NCBI GenBank assembly: GCA_964562405.1 | Contig: CAZLTC010000001.1 | Span: 1 to 64,000 of the forward strand | From: WJLY01 sp964562405 | GTDB taxonomy: Bacteria > Joyebacterota > Joyebacteria > Joyebacterales > Joyebacteraceae | Direction of reading: 5' to 3' | DNA: 64,000 bases | Made by a program: the position numbers and the translations under genes | In this document: positions 9,485 to 18,286 of the stretch, in pieces | Layout: the number at the start of each line of letters is the position of its first letter | Numbering within the stretch: the first letter of the stretch is position 1 | Notes under the pieces: model-generated | What the model was told of the DNA's origin: nothing | What the model saw: only the letters and a program-made list of their open reading frames with translations | Databases searched by the model: none

Positions 9485-9540
9485 CGCACGTGTCAAGTGA
9501 GGCGCCGTCCAACGGGGCGGCCGAACCAGAGGAGGCGGAC

Positions 9541-10002
9541 ATGAGACGTTGGACCAGGTATGCGGCGCTTGCCGCGCTCGTCGTCGCTCTGGCAGCGCTC
9601 GCGGGATGCGCCGCCGGCTCCCCGCGGTTCATGGAGGAGCCCGCCGGCTTCTGGATGGGCGTGTGGCACGGCCTGATCATCATCATCGCGTTCATCGTGA
9701 GCCTGTTCAACCACACCGTGCACATCTACGAGGCGAACAACAACGGCGCCTGGTATGATTTCGGCTTCATCATCGGACTTCTCATCTCGGTAGGAGGCTG
9801 CATCGGTGGCGGCCACAAGAAGCGCCGCAGGCGCAAGACGGACGAGTGGGACGAGATTGGTGAAAAGGTGGAGAAGCGCGTGCGCATGGGCATCGACCGT
9901 TGGCTCGAGGAGAAGGGTGAGCGCGACGACGAGTGGGAGGAGATAGGGAAGAAGATCGAGGAGAAGATCAAGCGTGAGCTCAAGGACTGGGCGGACAAGT
10001 GA
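9541..10002 (+). CDS. Small lipoprotein with membrane helices and charged coiled-coil tail
   Basis: A 153-residue protein starting at an ATG behind GAGGAGG. A signal peptide ending in ALAGC gives lipidated Cys21 or so. Two hydrophobic stretches follow (HGLIIIIAFIVSLF and a GFIIGLLISVGG segment) flanking an HIYEANNNGAWYDFG loop, and then a very charged tail (KKRRRRK followed by repeated DEWDEIG / DEWEEIG and Lys/Glu-rich helices). Similar short membrane proteins with an IYE-x-NNNG-x-W-Y-FG loop are widespread in FCB bacteria, but I know of no assigned function. The tail contains an internal repeat, DEW-(D/E)-EIG-x-K, at about residues 99 and 131. It is isolated from neighbours by a strong downstream hairpin. 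Confidence 0.7.
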   Translation: MRRWTRYAALAALVVALAALAGCAAGSPRFMEEPAGFWMGVWHGLIIIIAFIVSLFNHTVHIYEANNNGAWYDFGFIIGLLISVGGCIGGGHKKRRRRKTDEWDEIGEKVEKRVRMGIDRWLEEKGERDDEWEEIGKKIEEKIKRELKDWADK

Positions 10003-10027
10003 CATCCCGCCACAGGTCGGCGACTCG

Positions 10028-10058
10028 CAACGCCCGGGGCGACACGTCCCGGGCGTTG
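10028..10058 (+). terminator. Perfect 11-bp hairpin after the small lipoprotein gene
   Basis: CAACGCCCGGG at 10028-10038 pairs perfectly with CCCGGGCGTTG at 10048-10058 across a 9-base loop, 26 bases after the stop codon. No U tract follows, so either it terminates without one, as is common in GC-rich genomes, or it stabilises the 3' end. Confidence 0.55.
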
Positions 10059-10134
10059 TGACGAGAGCACGTCCGAGGCAACGTTCATGTTTGCTCCCCT
10101 CTTCGGGCGCGCGCATCCAAACAGGATGGTAATC

Positions 10135-10149
10135 GACCGCGGAGCGGTC
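10135..10149. promoter_or_regulatory. Inverted repeat upstream of ferredoxin-type gene (possible operator)
   Basis: GACCGC-GGA-GCGGTC is a perfect palindrome 38 bases upstream of the ferredoxin-like gene start. It directly abuts a TATGTT hexamer at 10151 that could be a -10 box, though no -35 is apparent. Position and symmetry suit a repressor site; a short RNA hairpin is the alternative. Confidence 0.3.
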
Positions 10150-10186
10150 TTATGTTCCCGGAAGTTGCGCGAGAGAGGAGCCGGCG

Positions 10187-10855
10187 ATGGTCGTGCGCAA
10201 GATAGTGGAGATCGACGAGGAGAGGTGCGACGGATGCGGGCTGTGCGCGACGGCCTGCCACGAGGGCGCAATACAGATCGTGAACGGCAAGGCGAAGCTC
10301 GTATCCGACACATACTGCGACGGTCTCGGCGATTGTCTTCAGGAGTGTCCGAGGGACGCGATCACGGTCATCGAGCGTGAAGCGGACGAGTACGACGCCG
10401 AGGCGGTCGAGGAGAGAATAGCCGACGCGAGGCAAGCACCCGGCGCGAAGCGAGCACCCGGCGCTGCGACGCAGCTCAGGCAGTGGCCCGTACAGCTGAT
10501 GCTGGTCCCGCCTACCGCTCCCTTCCTCAAGGGCGCGGACATTCTCGTTACGGCCGACTGCGTGCCGTTCGCCGCTGCCAACTACCACGACAAGTACCTC
10601 GCCGGCAGGGTCACGGTCGTGGGCTGCCCGAAGTTCGACGATATCCAGCACTACTACGAGAAGCTCAAGCTCATGTTCGCCGAGGCCCGTCCCGCCAGCA
10701 TCGCCGTCGTGCGCATGGAAGTGCCATGCTGCGGCGGCATCGCCCAGGTGGTGACTCGTGCAAGGGCCGACGTCGTCCCCGACACCGAGCTCACGATAAT
10801 CACCATCGGGATCCACGGAGACGAGAAGAGCGTGGAGCGCGTACCGTCCCCGTGA
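10187..10855 (+). CDS. 4Fe-4S ferredoxin-domain protein with a C-terminal Cys-containing domain
   Basis: A 222-residue protein. The N-terminal 60 residues hold one complete cluster motif (CDGCGLCATACHEGAI, C-x2-C-x2-C-x3-C) and a second one, CDGLGDCLQECP, in which the second Cys is Leu. That variant also occurs in related proteins, so the second site may bind a cluster with only three Cys. An Ala/Pro linker (about residues 75-100) leads to a C-terminal domain with TADCVPFA, VVGCPKFDD and VPCCGG motifs, suggesting further metal or redox chemistry. GAGAGGAG precedes the ATG. It is a recognisable family of soluble anaerobic redox proteins; the partner is unknown. Confidence 0.8.
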   Translation: MVVRKIVEIDEERCDGCGLCATACHEGAIQIVNGKAKLVSDTYCDGLGDCLQECPRDAITVIEREADEYDAEAVEERIADARQAPGAKRAPGAATQLRQWPVQLMLVPPTAPFLKGADILVTADCVPFAAANYHDKYLAGRVTVVGCPKFDDIQHYYEKLKLMFAEARPASIAVVRMEVPCCGGIAQVVTRARADVVPDTELTIITIGIHGDEKSVERVPSP

Positions 10856-10957
10856 TAGACTCGCCCTCCGAGACACGGGGCACCGAACGTCGTGCGTTCC
10901 GTCGGGCGCGCACCCGCCACGGGAGTGCGCCCCTCGGACCCTGCCGGGAGACGCAGC

Positions 10958-11530
10958 ATGGATGCGAGAACCCTGATGGTGTGTGCGGCCGCCGCGGCCG
11001 CGTCGATGCTTATCGCAGGCTGCGGGGACTCTTCACCCGAGCCCGTCGTCGAGAGCGGAGTCAGCTTTGAGCTGACGAGCCCCGCCTTCCCCGACGGCGG
11101 ACCGATCCCCGCGATGTACACGTGCGACGGCGAGGACGTTTCTCCGCCCCTCGAGTGGAAGGGACTGCCGGCAGGCAGCTTCACGGTCGCGCTCGTGATG
11201 GACGATCCCGACGCCGTCCCGGTGGCCGGCCACGTGTGGGACCACTGGATCATCTACAACATTCCCATGCGCGCTACGGCGATGGCCGAGGCGATACCGC
11301 TCACGCCGGACCTCCCCGGTGGCGCGCGACAGGGCAAGGGCTCGTCGGACATCGGATACCAGGGACCGTGCCCCCCGCCCGGACAGACGCACACCTACCG
11401 GTTCAGGGCGTTCGCCGTCGACACGATGCTCGATCTTCCGGCCGGGGCGTCGAAGCAGCAGTTGCTCGAGGCCCTGGATGGACACGTGCTGGCAGTGGGC
11501 GCGATGACAGGGACGTACTCCAGGCAGTAG
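10958..11530 (+). CDS. YbhB/YbcL-type PEBP-like lipoprotein
   Basis: A 190-residue member of the phosphatidylethanolamine-binding protein / Raf kinase inhibitor-like family. The signal peptide ends in the lipobox LIAGC, so the protein is probably lipid-anchored outside the inner membrane. The mature part carries FTCDGED-like (YTCDGEDVSPPLEW), MDDPDA and GPCPPPGQTHTYRF motifs, which line the ligand pocket. CGGGAG stands 7 bases before the ATG at 10958; an upstream in-frame GTG at 10892 would bury the signal peptide. The role of bacterial YbhB-like proteins is not defined. Confidence 0.88.
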   Translation: MDARTLMVCAAAAAASMLIAGCGDSSPEPVVESGVSFELTSPAFPDGGPIPAMYTCDGEDVSPPLEWKGLPAGSFTVALVMDDPDAVPVAGHVWDHWIIYNIPMRATAMAEAIPLTPDLPGGARQGKGSSDIGYQGPCPPPGQTHTYRFRAFAVDTMLDLPAGASKQQLLEALDGHVLAVGAMTGTYSRQ

Positions 11531-11552
11531 GTGCTCGGCCGCCGGAGGTCGT

Positions 11553-12263
11553 TTGACCCCGATCCTCGAGACCAGAGACCTTCGCAAGATCTTCATGAAG
11601 GGCGCCGTGCAGATACCAGTGCTGAACGGCGTCACCCTCGAGGTCGACCAGGGCGAGTTCCTGTCCATCGTCGGTCGTTCGGGTTCAGGGAAATCGACGC
11701 TCTTGAACCTGATCGGCGGTCTGGACACACCCACGGCCGGGAGCATCCTGGTCAAGGGCGCCGACATCTCCTCGATAGGCAGGGCGGGCCTCGTCAGGCA
11801 TCGCCGCAACACCGTCGGCATGGTCTTCCAGTCGTTCAACCTCATCCCCTCGCGCACGGCTCTCGAGAACGTCACGCTCGCGCTCGCGTTCGGTGAGTAC
11901 CCGTCGCGCGAGAGGCACGCGCGGGCGGCTGAGATCCTGGCGTCTGTCGGGCTGTCGCACAGGCTCGACCACAGGCCGGGTGAGCTGTCCGGGGGCGAGG
12001 CCCAGCGCGTGGCGATAGCGAGGGCGCTCGCAAACGGTCCTGAGATGCTGCTTGCCGACGAGCCGACGGGGAACCTCGATAGTTCGACCTCGGACGAGAT
12101 CGTGTCGCTGCTCCGGGAGCTGAACCGCGTCAGCGGCCTCACCGTGGTGATGGTGACCCACGAGGAGTCCATCTCGCGATCGGTCTCGCACCGCATCCTG
12201 CGGCTTCTGGATGGCCGTCTGGTCGCGGAGGAGCGCGTGGAGAACCCGCATGAAGTTCGGTGA
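11553..12263 (+). CDS. ABC transporter ATP-binding protein, MacB/LolD type
   Basis: A 236-residue ATPase with Walker A GRSGSGKST, Q-loop VFQSFNLIPSRTALENV, signature LSGGEAQRVAIARAL and Walker B LLADEPTGNLD, all typical of the MacB/LolD/FtsE group that powers mechanotransmission exporters. The TTG start follows GGAGG with a 4-base spacing. It overlaps the permease gene downstream by 14 bp, so the two form one transporter. Confidence 0.93.
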   Translation: MTPILETRDLRKIFMKGAVQIPVLNGVTLEVDQGEFLSIVGRSGSGKSTLLNLIGGLDTPTAGSILVKGADISSIGRAGLVRHRRNTVGMVFQSFNLIPSRTALENVTLALAFGEYPSRERHARAAEILASVGLSHRLDHRPGELSGGEAQRVAIARALANGPEMLLADEPTGNLDSSTSDEIVSLLRELNRVSGLTVVMVTHEESISRSVSHRILRLLDGRLVAEERVENPHEVR

Positions 12264-13659
12264 CATCTACCGGCTGGCGAACGCCAACCTCTGGCGGACG
12301 AAGCTCCGCACGATCCTGACCACTCTCGGGGTGGTCGTTGGGATCGGGGCACTGGTCTCGATGGTCTCTTTCGGCGTCGGGATACAGAAGAACGTGACCG
12401 ACGAGGTCCGGCGAAACGACCTGTTCACCACGCTCGAGGTCACGTCCGCCAATCTCGACCTCGACCGCGTCATGAGCGGTGACGTTGCGTCCGTGATGGA
12501 TGAGCGGGACGCCGACGCGCCGAGGCTCGACGACGAGGCCGTGCGAGCGATCTCGGCCCTGCCCGGAATCGAGATCGCGTTCCCCGAGGTGCGGTTCCCG
12601 GTCAAGATCCTTTTCAACGGGCGTGAGACACGGACCGGCGTGCAGGCACTGCCGGCGGAGATGGGACGCTACCGTCCGTTCGACGAGCTTCCGTACGGCC
12701 GGTTCTTCGAGAGCGACGACGAGAACTCGATCGTCATCGGGCCGGCGCTGCTGCGCGATCTGGGGCTCCGACTCGACGGGCCCGAGCTCCCGCCGACGGC
12801 GGGCAGGGCCGGCGACACGGAGGCGCTCGCGACGATATCCGCCGACTCGCTGCTGGGGCGCGAACTCGTGCTGGTCTCGTCGGTGCTGGACGAGGGACGC
12901 CTCATGAGTGCCGCGATGACGGGCGCCATGCCACTTCGGGAGGTGGAGACGCGGCTCAGGATCGTGGGCGTCCGGGGCAGGCCCTCGGGGTTCGGCATCG
13001 GCCGCTTCATGTCGGGCGTGGTCATCCCGATGGGAACGGCAGCGCACATCCCGCGCCTCGGGTTCAACAACATCTGGCAGCTCCTGAGGGCGGACGGAGA
13101 GGAACCGGAGTATCCGACCATCCACGTTCGAGCCGCGTCCATGGAAGACCTTGAGTCTGCGAGGGATGAAATAGAGGACATGGGGTTCTCGGTGCTCGCG
13201 CTCGTCGATCAGTTGGAGGAGTTCAAGCAGCAGTTCCTCATCCTGGATGCGCTCCTGGGCGCCGTCGGCACCATCGCGCTCTTCGTCGCGTCGCTCGGCA
13301 TCGTCAACACGATGGTCACGTCCATTCTGGAGAGGACGCGCGAGATAGGCATAATGAAGGCGATCGGAGGCAGCGAAGGCGACATCAAGTGGATCTTCTT
13401 CGTCGAGGCGGGAACGATCGGCCTCGCAGGCGGCGTCTTGGGACTGCTGCTGGGGTGGGGCGTCACGCGAGTGGCGAACGTGGTCGTCAACTACCATCTG
13501 CGGCCGGAGGGGCTTCCCCCGGCGGAGCTGTTCTACATGCCGATGTGGCTGCTGCTCGGGGCGCTTGGGTTCTCGGTGCTCGTGAGTCTCATGGCAGGGG
13601 TCTACCCGGCGGCGCGCGCGGCGAGGGTCGACCCCCTGACCGCGCTCCGTCATGACTGA
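12250..13659 (+). CDS. ABC transporter permease, MacB/FtsX type
   Basis: A 469-residue permease. One membrane helix lies near residues 18-40 (RTILTTLGVVVGIGALVS), followed by a periplasmic domain of about 270 residues and three C-terminal helices (about 335-360, 385-410 and 425-455). This is the MacB/LolCE topology. It contains the FtsX-domain motif TREIGIMKAIGG. It likely moves a lipoprotein, peptide or hydrophobic compound out of the inner membrane with the ATPase encoded just upstream. No MacA-like adaptor gene is adjacent. Confidence 0.92.
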   Translation: MKFGDIYRLANANLWRTKLRTILTTLGVVVGIGALVSMVSFGVGIQKNVTDEVRRNDLFTTLEVTSANLDLDRVMSGDVASVMDERDADAPRLDDEAVRAISALPGIEIAFPEVRFPVKILFNGRETRTGVQALPAEMGRYRPFDELPYGRFFESDDENSIVIGPALLRDLGLRLDGPELPPTAGRAGDTEALATISADSLLGRELVLVSSVLDEGRLMSAAMTGAMPLREVETRLRIVGVRGRPSGFGIGRFMSGVVIPMGTAAHIPRLGFNNIWQLLRADGEEPEYPTIHVRAASMEDLESARDEIEDMGFSVLALVDQLEEFKQQFLILDALLGAVGTIALFVASLGIVNTMVTSILERTREIGIMKAIGGSEGDIKWIFFVEAGTIGLAGGVLGLLLGWGVTRVANVVVNYHLRPEGLPPAELFYMPMWLLLGALGFSVLVSLMAGVYPAARAARVDPLTALRHD

Positions 13660-13687
13660 GCGCCGGGGGCGGCCGGCCAAGGGCTCG

Positions 13688-13706
13688 CGGCGACCATCGG
13701 TCGCCG
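13688..13706 (+). terminator. 8-bp hairpin after the ABC permease gene
   Basis: CGGCGACC-ATC-GGTCGCCG forms a perfect stem 28 bases after the permease stop. No U-rich tail follows, so terminator function is tentative. The remaining bases up to 13902 show no clear promoter. Confidence 0.4.
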
Positions 13707-13902
13707 TGGCGGCAGGTCGAGGGGCGGTTCGTACGGCGGCCGAAGTCGGTCGGCGTTCAACCACCGGTCAGGCGGGGCGGTCAAAACATACTGCAGGACT
13801 CACCGAACATCGGTCGGACTTTCACTGAATGGACTGGGCGCGAATCCCCGTGAGCCGCGCGTGGGAGCGGAGGGGACGTTGCGCCACACCAAGGGGGGAG
13901 CG

Positions 13903-16900
13903 ATGACAAGAGGCAAGGGTGTGCTGTCTTGCATTCTGGTGGCACTCGCGTTCGTAACGACCGCCGCACAGGCGGTAGAGCCGCATGCCGGGATGCTTCG
14001 GTATCCCGACATCAGCGCGACGCAGATCGCCTTCCGCTACGCCAATGACCTCTGGGTCGTGTCGAGAGAGGGAGGTACCGCGGTCCCGCTCTCGAGCCCG
14101 GCCGGAGGCGAGAGCTTCCCCAGGTTCAGTCCGGACGGGCGCACGATCGTGTTCATGGCGAGCTACGACGGTGTTCGCGACCTCTACACGCTTCCCGTCG
14201 AGGGAGGCGTTCCCGAGAGGATCACGCATCATCCCTCGCAGGAGCTTCCGTGCGACTGGACTCCTGACGGTGACGAGATCGTCTTCTACGTCTACGGCAT
14301 GGGTGACAACCCGCACGCCTACCAGCTCTACAAGGTGGCGGCCGAGGGTGGACTACCCGAAAAGCTGCCGGTGCCCTACGGCACGAACGGAACCATAAGC
14401 TCCGACGGCCAGTGGCTCGCCTACACGCCGTTCAGCACCGACTTCTCCACGTGGAAGCGCTACATGGGAGGCCGCGCTCCGGACATCTGGCTCTTCAATC
14501 TCAAGGACCACACCTCCCGCAAGATCACTGACTGGAAGGGCGCCGACACGATACCAATGTGGCACGGCGACAAGGTCTACTACCTTTCCGACGGCGGTCC
14601 CCACCACCTGCTCAACATATGGGTCTACGACCTCGCGACCGGCCAGCGCAGGCAGGTCACATCGCACACCGACGTCGACGTGAAGTTCCCGTCGGTGGGC
14701 CCGGGCGACCGCGGCCAGGGCGAGATCATCTACCAGCTCGGCCCCGAGCTTCGCGTCCTCGACCTCGCGACGGAGAAGTCGCGTGTCGTGCGCGTGACCA
14801 TCCCCGGCGACAGGCCGCGCATCAGGCCGCAGTTGGTCGACGCGTCGGAGTTCATCGACGAGGGCGACGTGTCGAAGACCGGCAAGCGAGCGGTCGTTTC
14901 CGCGCGTGGTGATATCTGGACGCTTCCCGCGGAGAACGGCTCTCCTGTGAACATGACCCGCACGGACGGGGTTGCCGAGCGCGATCCGTCGTGGAGCCCC
15001 GACGGCAAGTGGATAGCGTACTTCTCGGACGAGACGGGCGAGTACGAGCTCTACATCAACCAGTCGGACGGAGCCGGCGAGACGAAGAAGGTCACCTCCG
15101 ACAAGCTCGGATTCATGTTCGCCCCGGTCTGGTCGCCCGACTCCAAGAAGATCGCCTTCAAGGACCAGCGAGGCGCCGTCTACATCCACGACATCGACGG
15201 CGGCGGGAGCAAGAAGATCTACCAGAGCCAGTCGGGCTCGTGGAGCTTCCGAACGAACTGGTCGTCCGACTCGAACTGGTTGACCTTCGCGGACTCGGAG
15301 TCTCCCAGGAGTCAGTCGGCGGTGTGGCTGTACGACGTCGCCAACGACGAGATTCAGCGCGTGACCAGCGGCATGTTCGCCGTCACGTGGCCGACGTTCG
15401 ACCGCGAGGGCAAATACCTGTTCTTCGCGAGCAACACGGACTTCGAGAACCCGGTCTACGACGACGTCGGCGAGAACTGGTCGTATCCTCAGACCGACCA
15501 GCTGTACGTCGTGACGCTCCAGGACACGACCAAGTCGCCGTTCCTCCCCGAGGTCGACGAGGAGACCTGGGACGACGAGGACGCGGACGGGGCGGACGAG
15601 GCCAAGGCGGATGAGGGCGACGACGACGGGGAAGGCGAGGACGCGGACAAGGACGCCGACGAGGACGAGGAGGAGCCGATCAGGATCGACCTCGACGGTC
15701 TCGAGGCCCGCGCGATTGCTCTTCCCGTCGACCGCGGCGCGTTCTTTAACCTCGAGGTGAACGCCGACGGCAAGCTGCTCTACGTGAGGCGCTCGGGCGA
15801 GTCGCGCGGAGGCGGCACGAGCATTTATCTGGCCGACCTCGACGACGAGGACGAGATGGAGAAGGAGGTCCTGTCGGGCGCGGGCAGCTTCGCGATGTCG
15901 GCTGACGGCAACAAGATCCTCGCCGCCGACGGCCCGCGCATGGCCATCGTCGACGCCGCTGCCGATCAGAGCTGGGATAAAGCGCTGTCAACCGCGGGAA
16001 TGACCGTAGAGATCTCGCCACGGAACGAGTGGGCCCAGATACTCCGCGACGCGTGGCGCATTCATCGCGACTTCTTCTACGCTCCGAACATGCACGGCGT
16101 CGACTGGGACAGGGTCTACCGCAAGTACGAGGCGATGCTCCCCGACTGCGCCTCCAGGGCCGATCTCTCGTACATCATCGGCGAGATGATAGGAGAGCTG
16201 AACGTAGGGCACGCCTACTACTTCGGCGGCGACTACGAGGAGGCTCCGACCGTGAGTGTCGGGGTCCTGGGGTGCGACTTCGAGATGGGCGACGGAGCCT
16301 ACCGCATATCGAGGATCTACGAGGGTGGCGCCTGGGACGCAGACGCGCGCGGACCACTCTCCGAAGACGGCGTGGACGTCTCCGTGGGCGACTATCTGCT
16401 AGCCGTGAACGGCGTTCCGCTCGATCCCAAGATGGACCCGTGGGCTGCCTTCCAGGGGCTCGCCGGGAGCACCGTGACCCTCACGGTGAGCGCCGGTCCC
16501 AAGATCGACGATGATGCGAGGTCCGTGGTCGTCGATTTGCTCGGCAGCGATCGCGACCTGCGATATCGGGCCTGGGTCGAGGGCCGCAGGGCCTACGTCG
16601 ACGAGAAGACGGACGGTCGCGTCGGCTACATCTACGTTCCCGACACCGGCGTCAACGGGCAGAACGAGCTGGTCCGCCAGTTCGGCGGGCAGCTCGAGAA
16701 GAGCGCCCTCATCGTCGACGAGAGGTGGAATGGCGGCGGGCAGATCCCGACGCGATTCGTCGAACTCCTGAACAGGTCGGTCGCGAGCTACTGGACGATG
16801 AGGTACATAGACGGCGTGGTTCCCACTCCCGAGTACTCCATCTACGGTCCCAAGTGCATGCTCATAAACGAGTCGGCGGGCTCCGGCGGCGACTACTTCC

Positions 16901-17247
16901 CGTACTGGTTCAGGGAGGCCGGCGTCGGCAAGCTCGTCGGAACGCGCACCTGGGGCGGCCTTGTCGGGCTGTCCGGCAACCCCGGGCTCATCGACGGGGG
17001 ATACGTGAGCGTCCCGAGGTTCGCGTTCGTCAACAAGGACGGCACGTGGGGCATCGAGGGCCACGGCGTCGACCCGGACATCGAGGTGGTGGACGACCCG
17101 GCGCTCATGTGGAACGGTGGAGACCCACAGCTCGACGCCGCCATCGATCTGATGCTCAGCGAACTCAAGACGGGAGGCTACAAGCCCCCGAAGAAGCCTG
17201 ACTACCCGGACAGAAGCGGTATGGGCATAAGGCCGGAGGACTACTAG
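13903..17247 (+). CDS. Secreted tricorn-like protease, S41 family
   Basis: A 1114-residue protein with a signal peptide (about residues 1-24, ending TTAAQA). Two beta-propeller regions of TolB/WD-like repeats follow (for example FSPDGRTIVFMAS and WSPDGKWIAYFS). Next come a very acidic Asp/Glu/Ala linker (about residues 550-595), a C1 helical segment, a PDZ domain (YLLAVNGVPL region) and the S41 catalytic core. His721 in RIHRDFFY and Ser994 in ESAGSGGDYFP match the tricorn catalytic His and Ser; a GTRTWGGLVG segment follows as expected. Tricorn homologues process peptides; this copy is exported, so extracellular or periplasmic peptide degradation is likely. ATG 13903 is preceded by AGGGGGGAG. 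Confidence 0.94.
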   Translation: MTRGKGVLSCILVALAFVTTAAQAVEPHAGMLRYPDISATQIAFRYANDLWVVSREGGTAVPLSSPAGGESFPRFSPDGRTIVFMASYDGVRDLYTLPVEGGVPERITHHPSQELPCDWTPDGDEIVFYVYGMGDNPHAYQLYKVAAEGGLPEKLPVPYGTNGTISSDGQWLAYTPFSTDFSTWKRYMGGRAPDIWLFNLKDHTSRKITDWKGADTIPMWHGDKVYYLSDGGPHHLLNIWVYDLATGQRRQVTSHTDVDVKFPSVGPGDRGQGEIIYQLGPELRVLDLATEKSRVVRVTIPGDRPRIRPQLVDASEFIDEGDVSKTGKRAVVSARGDIWTLPAENGSPVNMTRTDGVAERDPSWSPDGKWIAYFSDETGEYELYINQSDGAGETKKVTSDKLGFMFAPVWSPDSKKIAFKDQRGAVYIHDIDGGGSKKIYQSQSGSWSFRTNWSSDSNWLTFADSESPRSQSAVWLYDVANDEIQRVTSGMFAVTWPTFDREGKYLFFASNTDFENPVYDDVGENWSYPQTDQLYVVTLQDTTKSPFLPEVDEETWDDEDADGADEAKADEGDDDGEGEDADKDADEDEEEPIRIDLDGLEARAIALPVDRGAFFNLEVNADGKLLYVRRSGESRGGGTSIYLADLDDEDEMEKEVLSGAGSFAMSADGNKILAADGPRMAIVDAAADQSWDKALSTAGMTVEISPRNEWAQILRDAWRIHRDFFYAPNMHGVDWDRVYRKYEAMLPDCASRADLSYIIGEMIGELNVGHAYYFGGDYEEAPTVSVGVLGCDFEMGDGAYRISRIYEGGAWDADARGPLSEDGVDVSVGDYLLAVNGVPLDPKMDPWAAFQGLAGSTVTLTVSAGPKIDDDARSVVVDLLGSDRDLRYRAWVEGRRAYVDEKTDGRVGYIYVPDTGVNGQNELVRQFGGQLEKSALIVDERWNGGGQIPTRFVELLNRSVASYWTMRYIDGVVPTPEYSIYGPKCMLINESAGSGGDYFPYWFREAGVGKLVGTRTWGGLVGLSGNPGLIDGGYVSVPRFAFVNKDGTWGIEGHGVDPDIEVVDDPALMWNGGDPQLDAAIDLMLSELKTGGYKPPKKPDYPDRSGMGIRPEDY

Positions 17248-17360
17248 CAGAGAGCCGCGTGCCGCCCGCGCCCTACCGAGGCGTCGGTTGCTGAGGCGAG
17301 GCGACAACAAGCGCTCGACGCACGACGTACGCGCCGGATCCCACGAGTCCGGCACCCCCT

Positions 17361-17393
17361 GGCGCCCGCGCGGCTTGACAGCCCGCGGGCGCC
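17361..17393 (+). terminator. Long hairpin between the tricorn gene and the catabolic cluster
   Basis: A 10-bp perfect stem (GGCGCCCGCG / CGCGGGCGCC) encloses a second 4-bp stem (GGCT/AGCC), 114 bases after the tricorn stop. A smaller 6-bp hairpin (GCCGGA/TCCGGC) lies at 17333-17353. Together they likely end the tricorn transcript, although there is no U tract. Confidence 0.5.
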
Positions 17394-17425
17394 GGTCCAT
17401 CGATACCTTCCTCGCCCTCGGGCTG

Positions 17426-17455
17426 TTGCCGCGACCCCCCTCTTCCTGCTAAGCT
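17426..17455 (+). promoter_or_regulatory. Weak candidate promoter for the catabolic cluster
   Basis: TTGCCG at 17426 and TAAGCT at 17450 are separated by 18 bases, with a TGC extension just before the -10. It is the best candidate in the 283-bp region ahead of the ten-gene cluster, 75 bases from the first start. Both hexamers deviate from consensus, so activator dependence is possible. Confidence 0.3.
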
Positions 17456-17530
17456 TACGAGGCTGCGAGAGTTTCGCTCCCGCGGAGCCTTGGTGTTCCG
17501 GCCACGCCACGTCACAGAAGGAGCCAGCTG

Positions 17531-18286
17531 ATGGCAGTTGATCTCGAGAAGTTGCTGAGGCCGGTCGACAGGCCCATGCCCCCGTTCCCGCCCAAACACA
17601 TGACACTGGCCAGCGGCGATGACATGGTCATCCGGCAGGTGGGCCGCGACGACATTCCGAGGCTGCTGTCGTTCGTCGCTCCGCTCATGTATGTCGAGCG
17701 CGACTACTACGACTGCGTTGCCGCCCGGGTCTACTCTGAGCTTCTGGCCTACTACCGCCACAGGGTACAGGATGAGTACGTGCTGGTCGCGCAGATAGGC
17801 GGCGAGCTGTGCGCCATCGTGAACGGGCGCATGGTCAACGAGAGGGTGGGGATGTCGCTGCACACGCTAGCGCTCCGCAGGGGACTCAGGATCGGGGCGC
17901 ACGCGTTCGCGACGAAGATGGAGTACCACATCGACATTCTCGGACAGGATGAGGTGCTGGTGGTGGCCGAGTCGCCCATCGGCTTTCGCAGGTGGATGAT
18001 CGAGTATAACCTCGAGGAGCGTTTCGATGTTCCGCACGAGCTGGGCGGCGTCCCGTCGTACGCGCTCACGCGGGAGCTGTTCGATAGGGCCCGAGGCACG
18101 CTTGTGATCGGCAGGCGCCCGGTTCCTGAGGACCTCATGGCGAAGGCGATGGAGGACATCCTTCCGCCGTCCGATCCGCCCAGGCCTCCCGAGGATCTGA
18201 TGGCGGCAACGCGCTCGAAGTACGACCCGACGGGAACGGCTCTCTTGCTCCAGAGGTGGGTGCAGGAAGAGAAGGTGAAGCAATGA
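17531..18286 (+). CDS. GNAT-fold acetyltransferase-like protein
   Basis: A 251-residue protein whose central part (residues about 30-165) reads as a GNAT domain: IRQVGRDDIPRLLSF at the start, then LVAQIGGELCAIVNG and a VGMSLHTLALRRGLRIGAHA segment in place of the acetyl-CoA loop. The canonical Q/R-x2-G-x-G/A motif is only loosely present (LRRGLRIGA), so cofactor use is uncertain. The C-terminal 80 residues are Pro-rich and unassigned. The start has AAGGAG 8 bases upstream. It is the first gene of the cluster and its stop overlaps the thiolase-like gene. Confidence 0.65.
   Translation: MAVDLEKLLRPVDRPMPPFPPKHMTLASGDDMVIRQVGRDDIPRLLSFVAPLMYVERDYYDCVAARVYSELLAYYRHRVQDEYVLVAQIGGELCAIVNGRMVNERVGMSLHTLALRRGLRIGAHAFATKMEYHIDILGQDEVLVVAESPIGFRRWMIEYNLEERFDVPHELGGVPSYALTRELFDRARGTLVIGRRPVPEDLMAKAMEDILPPSDPPRPPEDLMAATRSKYDPTGTALLLQRWVQEEKVKQ

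Noticed and set aside
17375..17380. Perfect TTGACA as a -35 element before the catabolic cluster
   Set aside because: It lies in the loop and inner stem of a large hairpin and has no acceptable -10 box 16-18 bases downstream.
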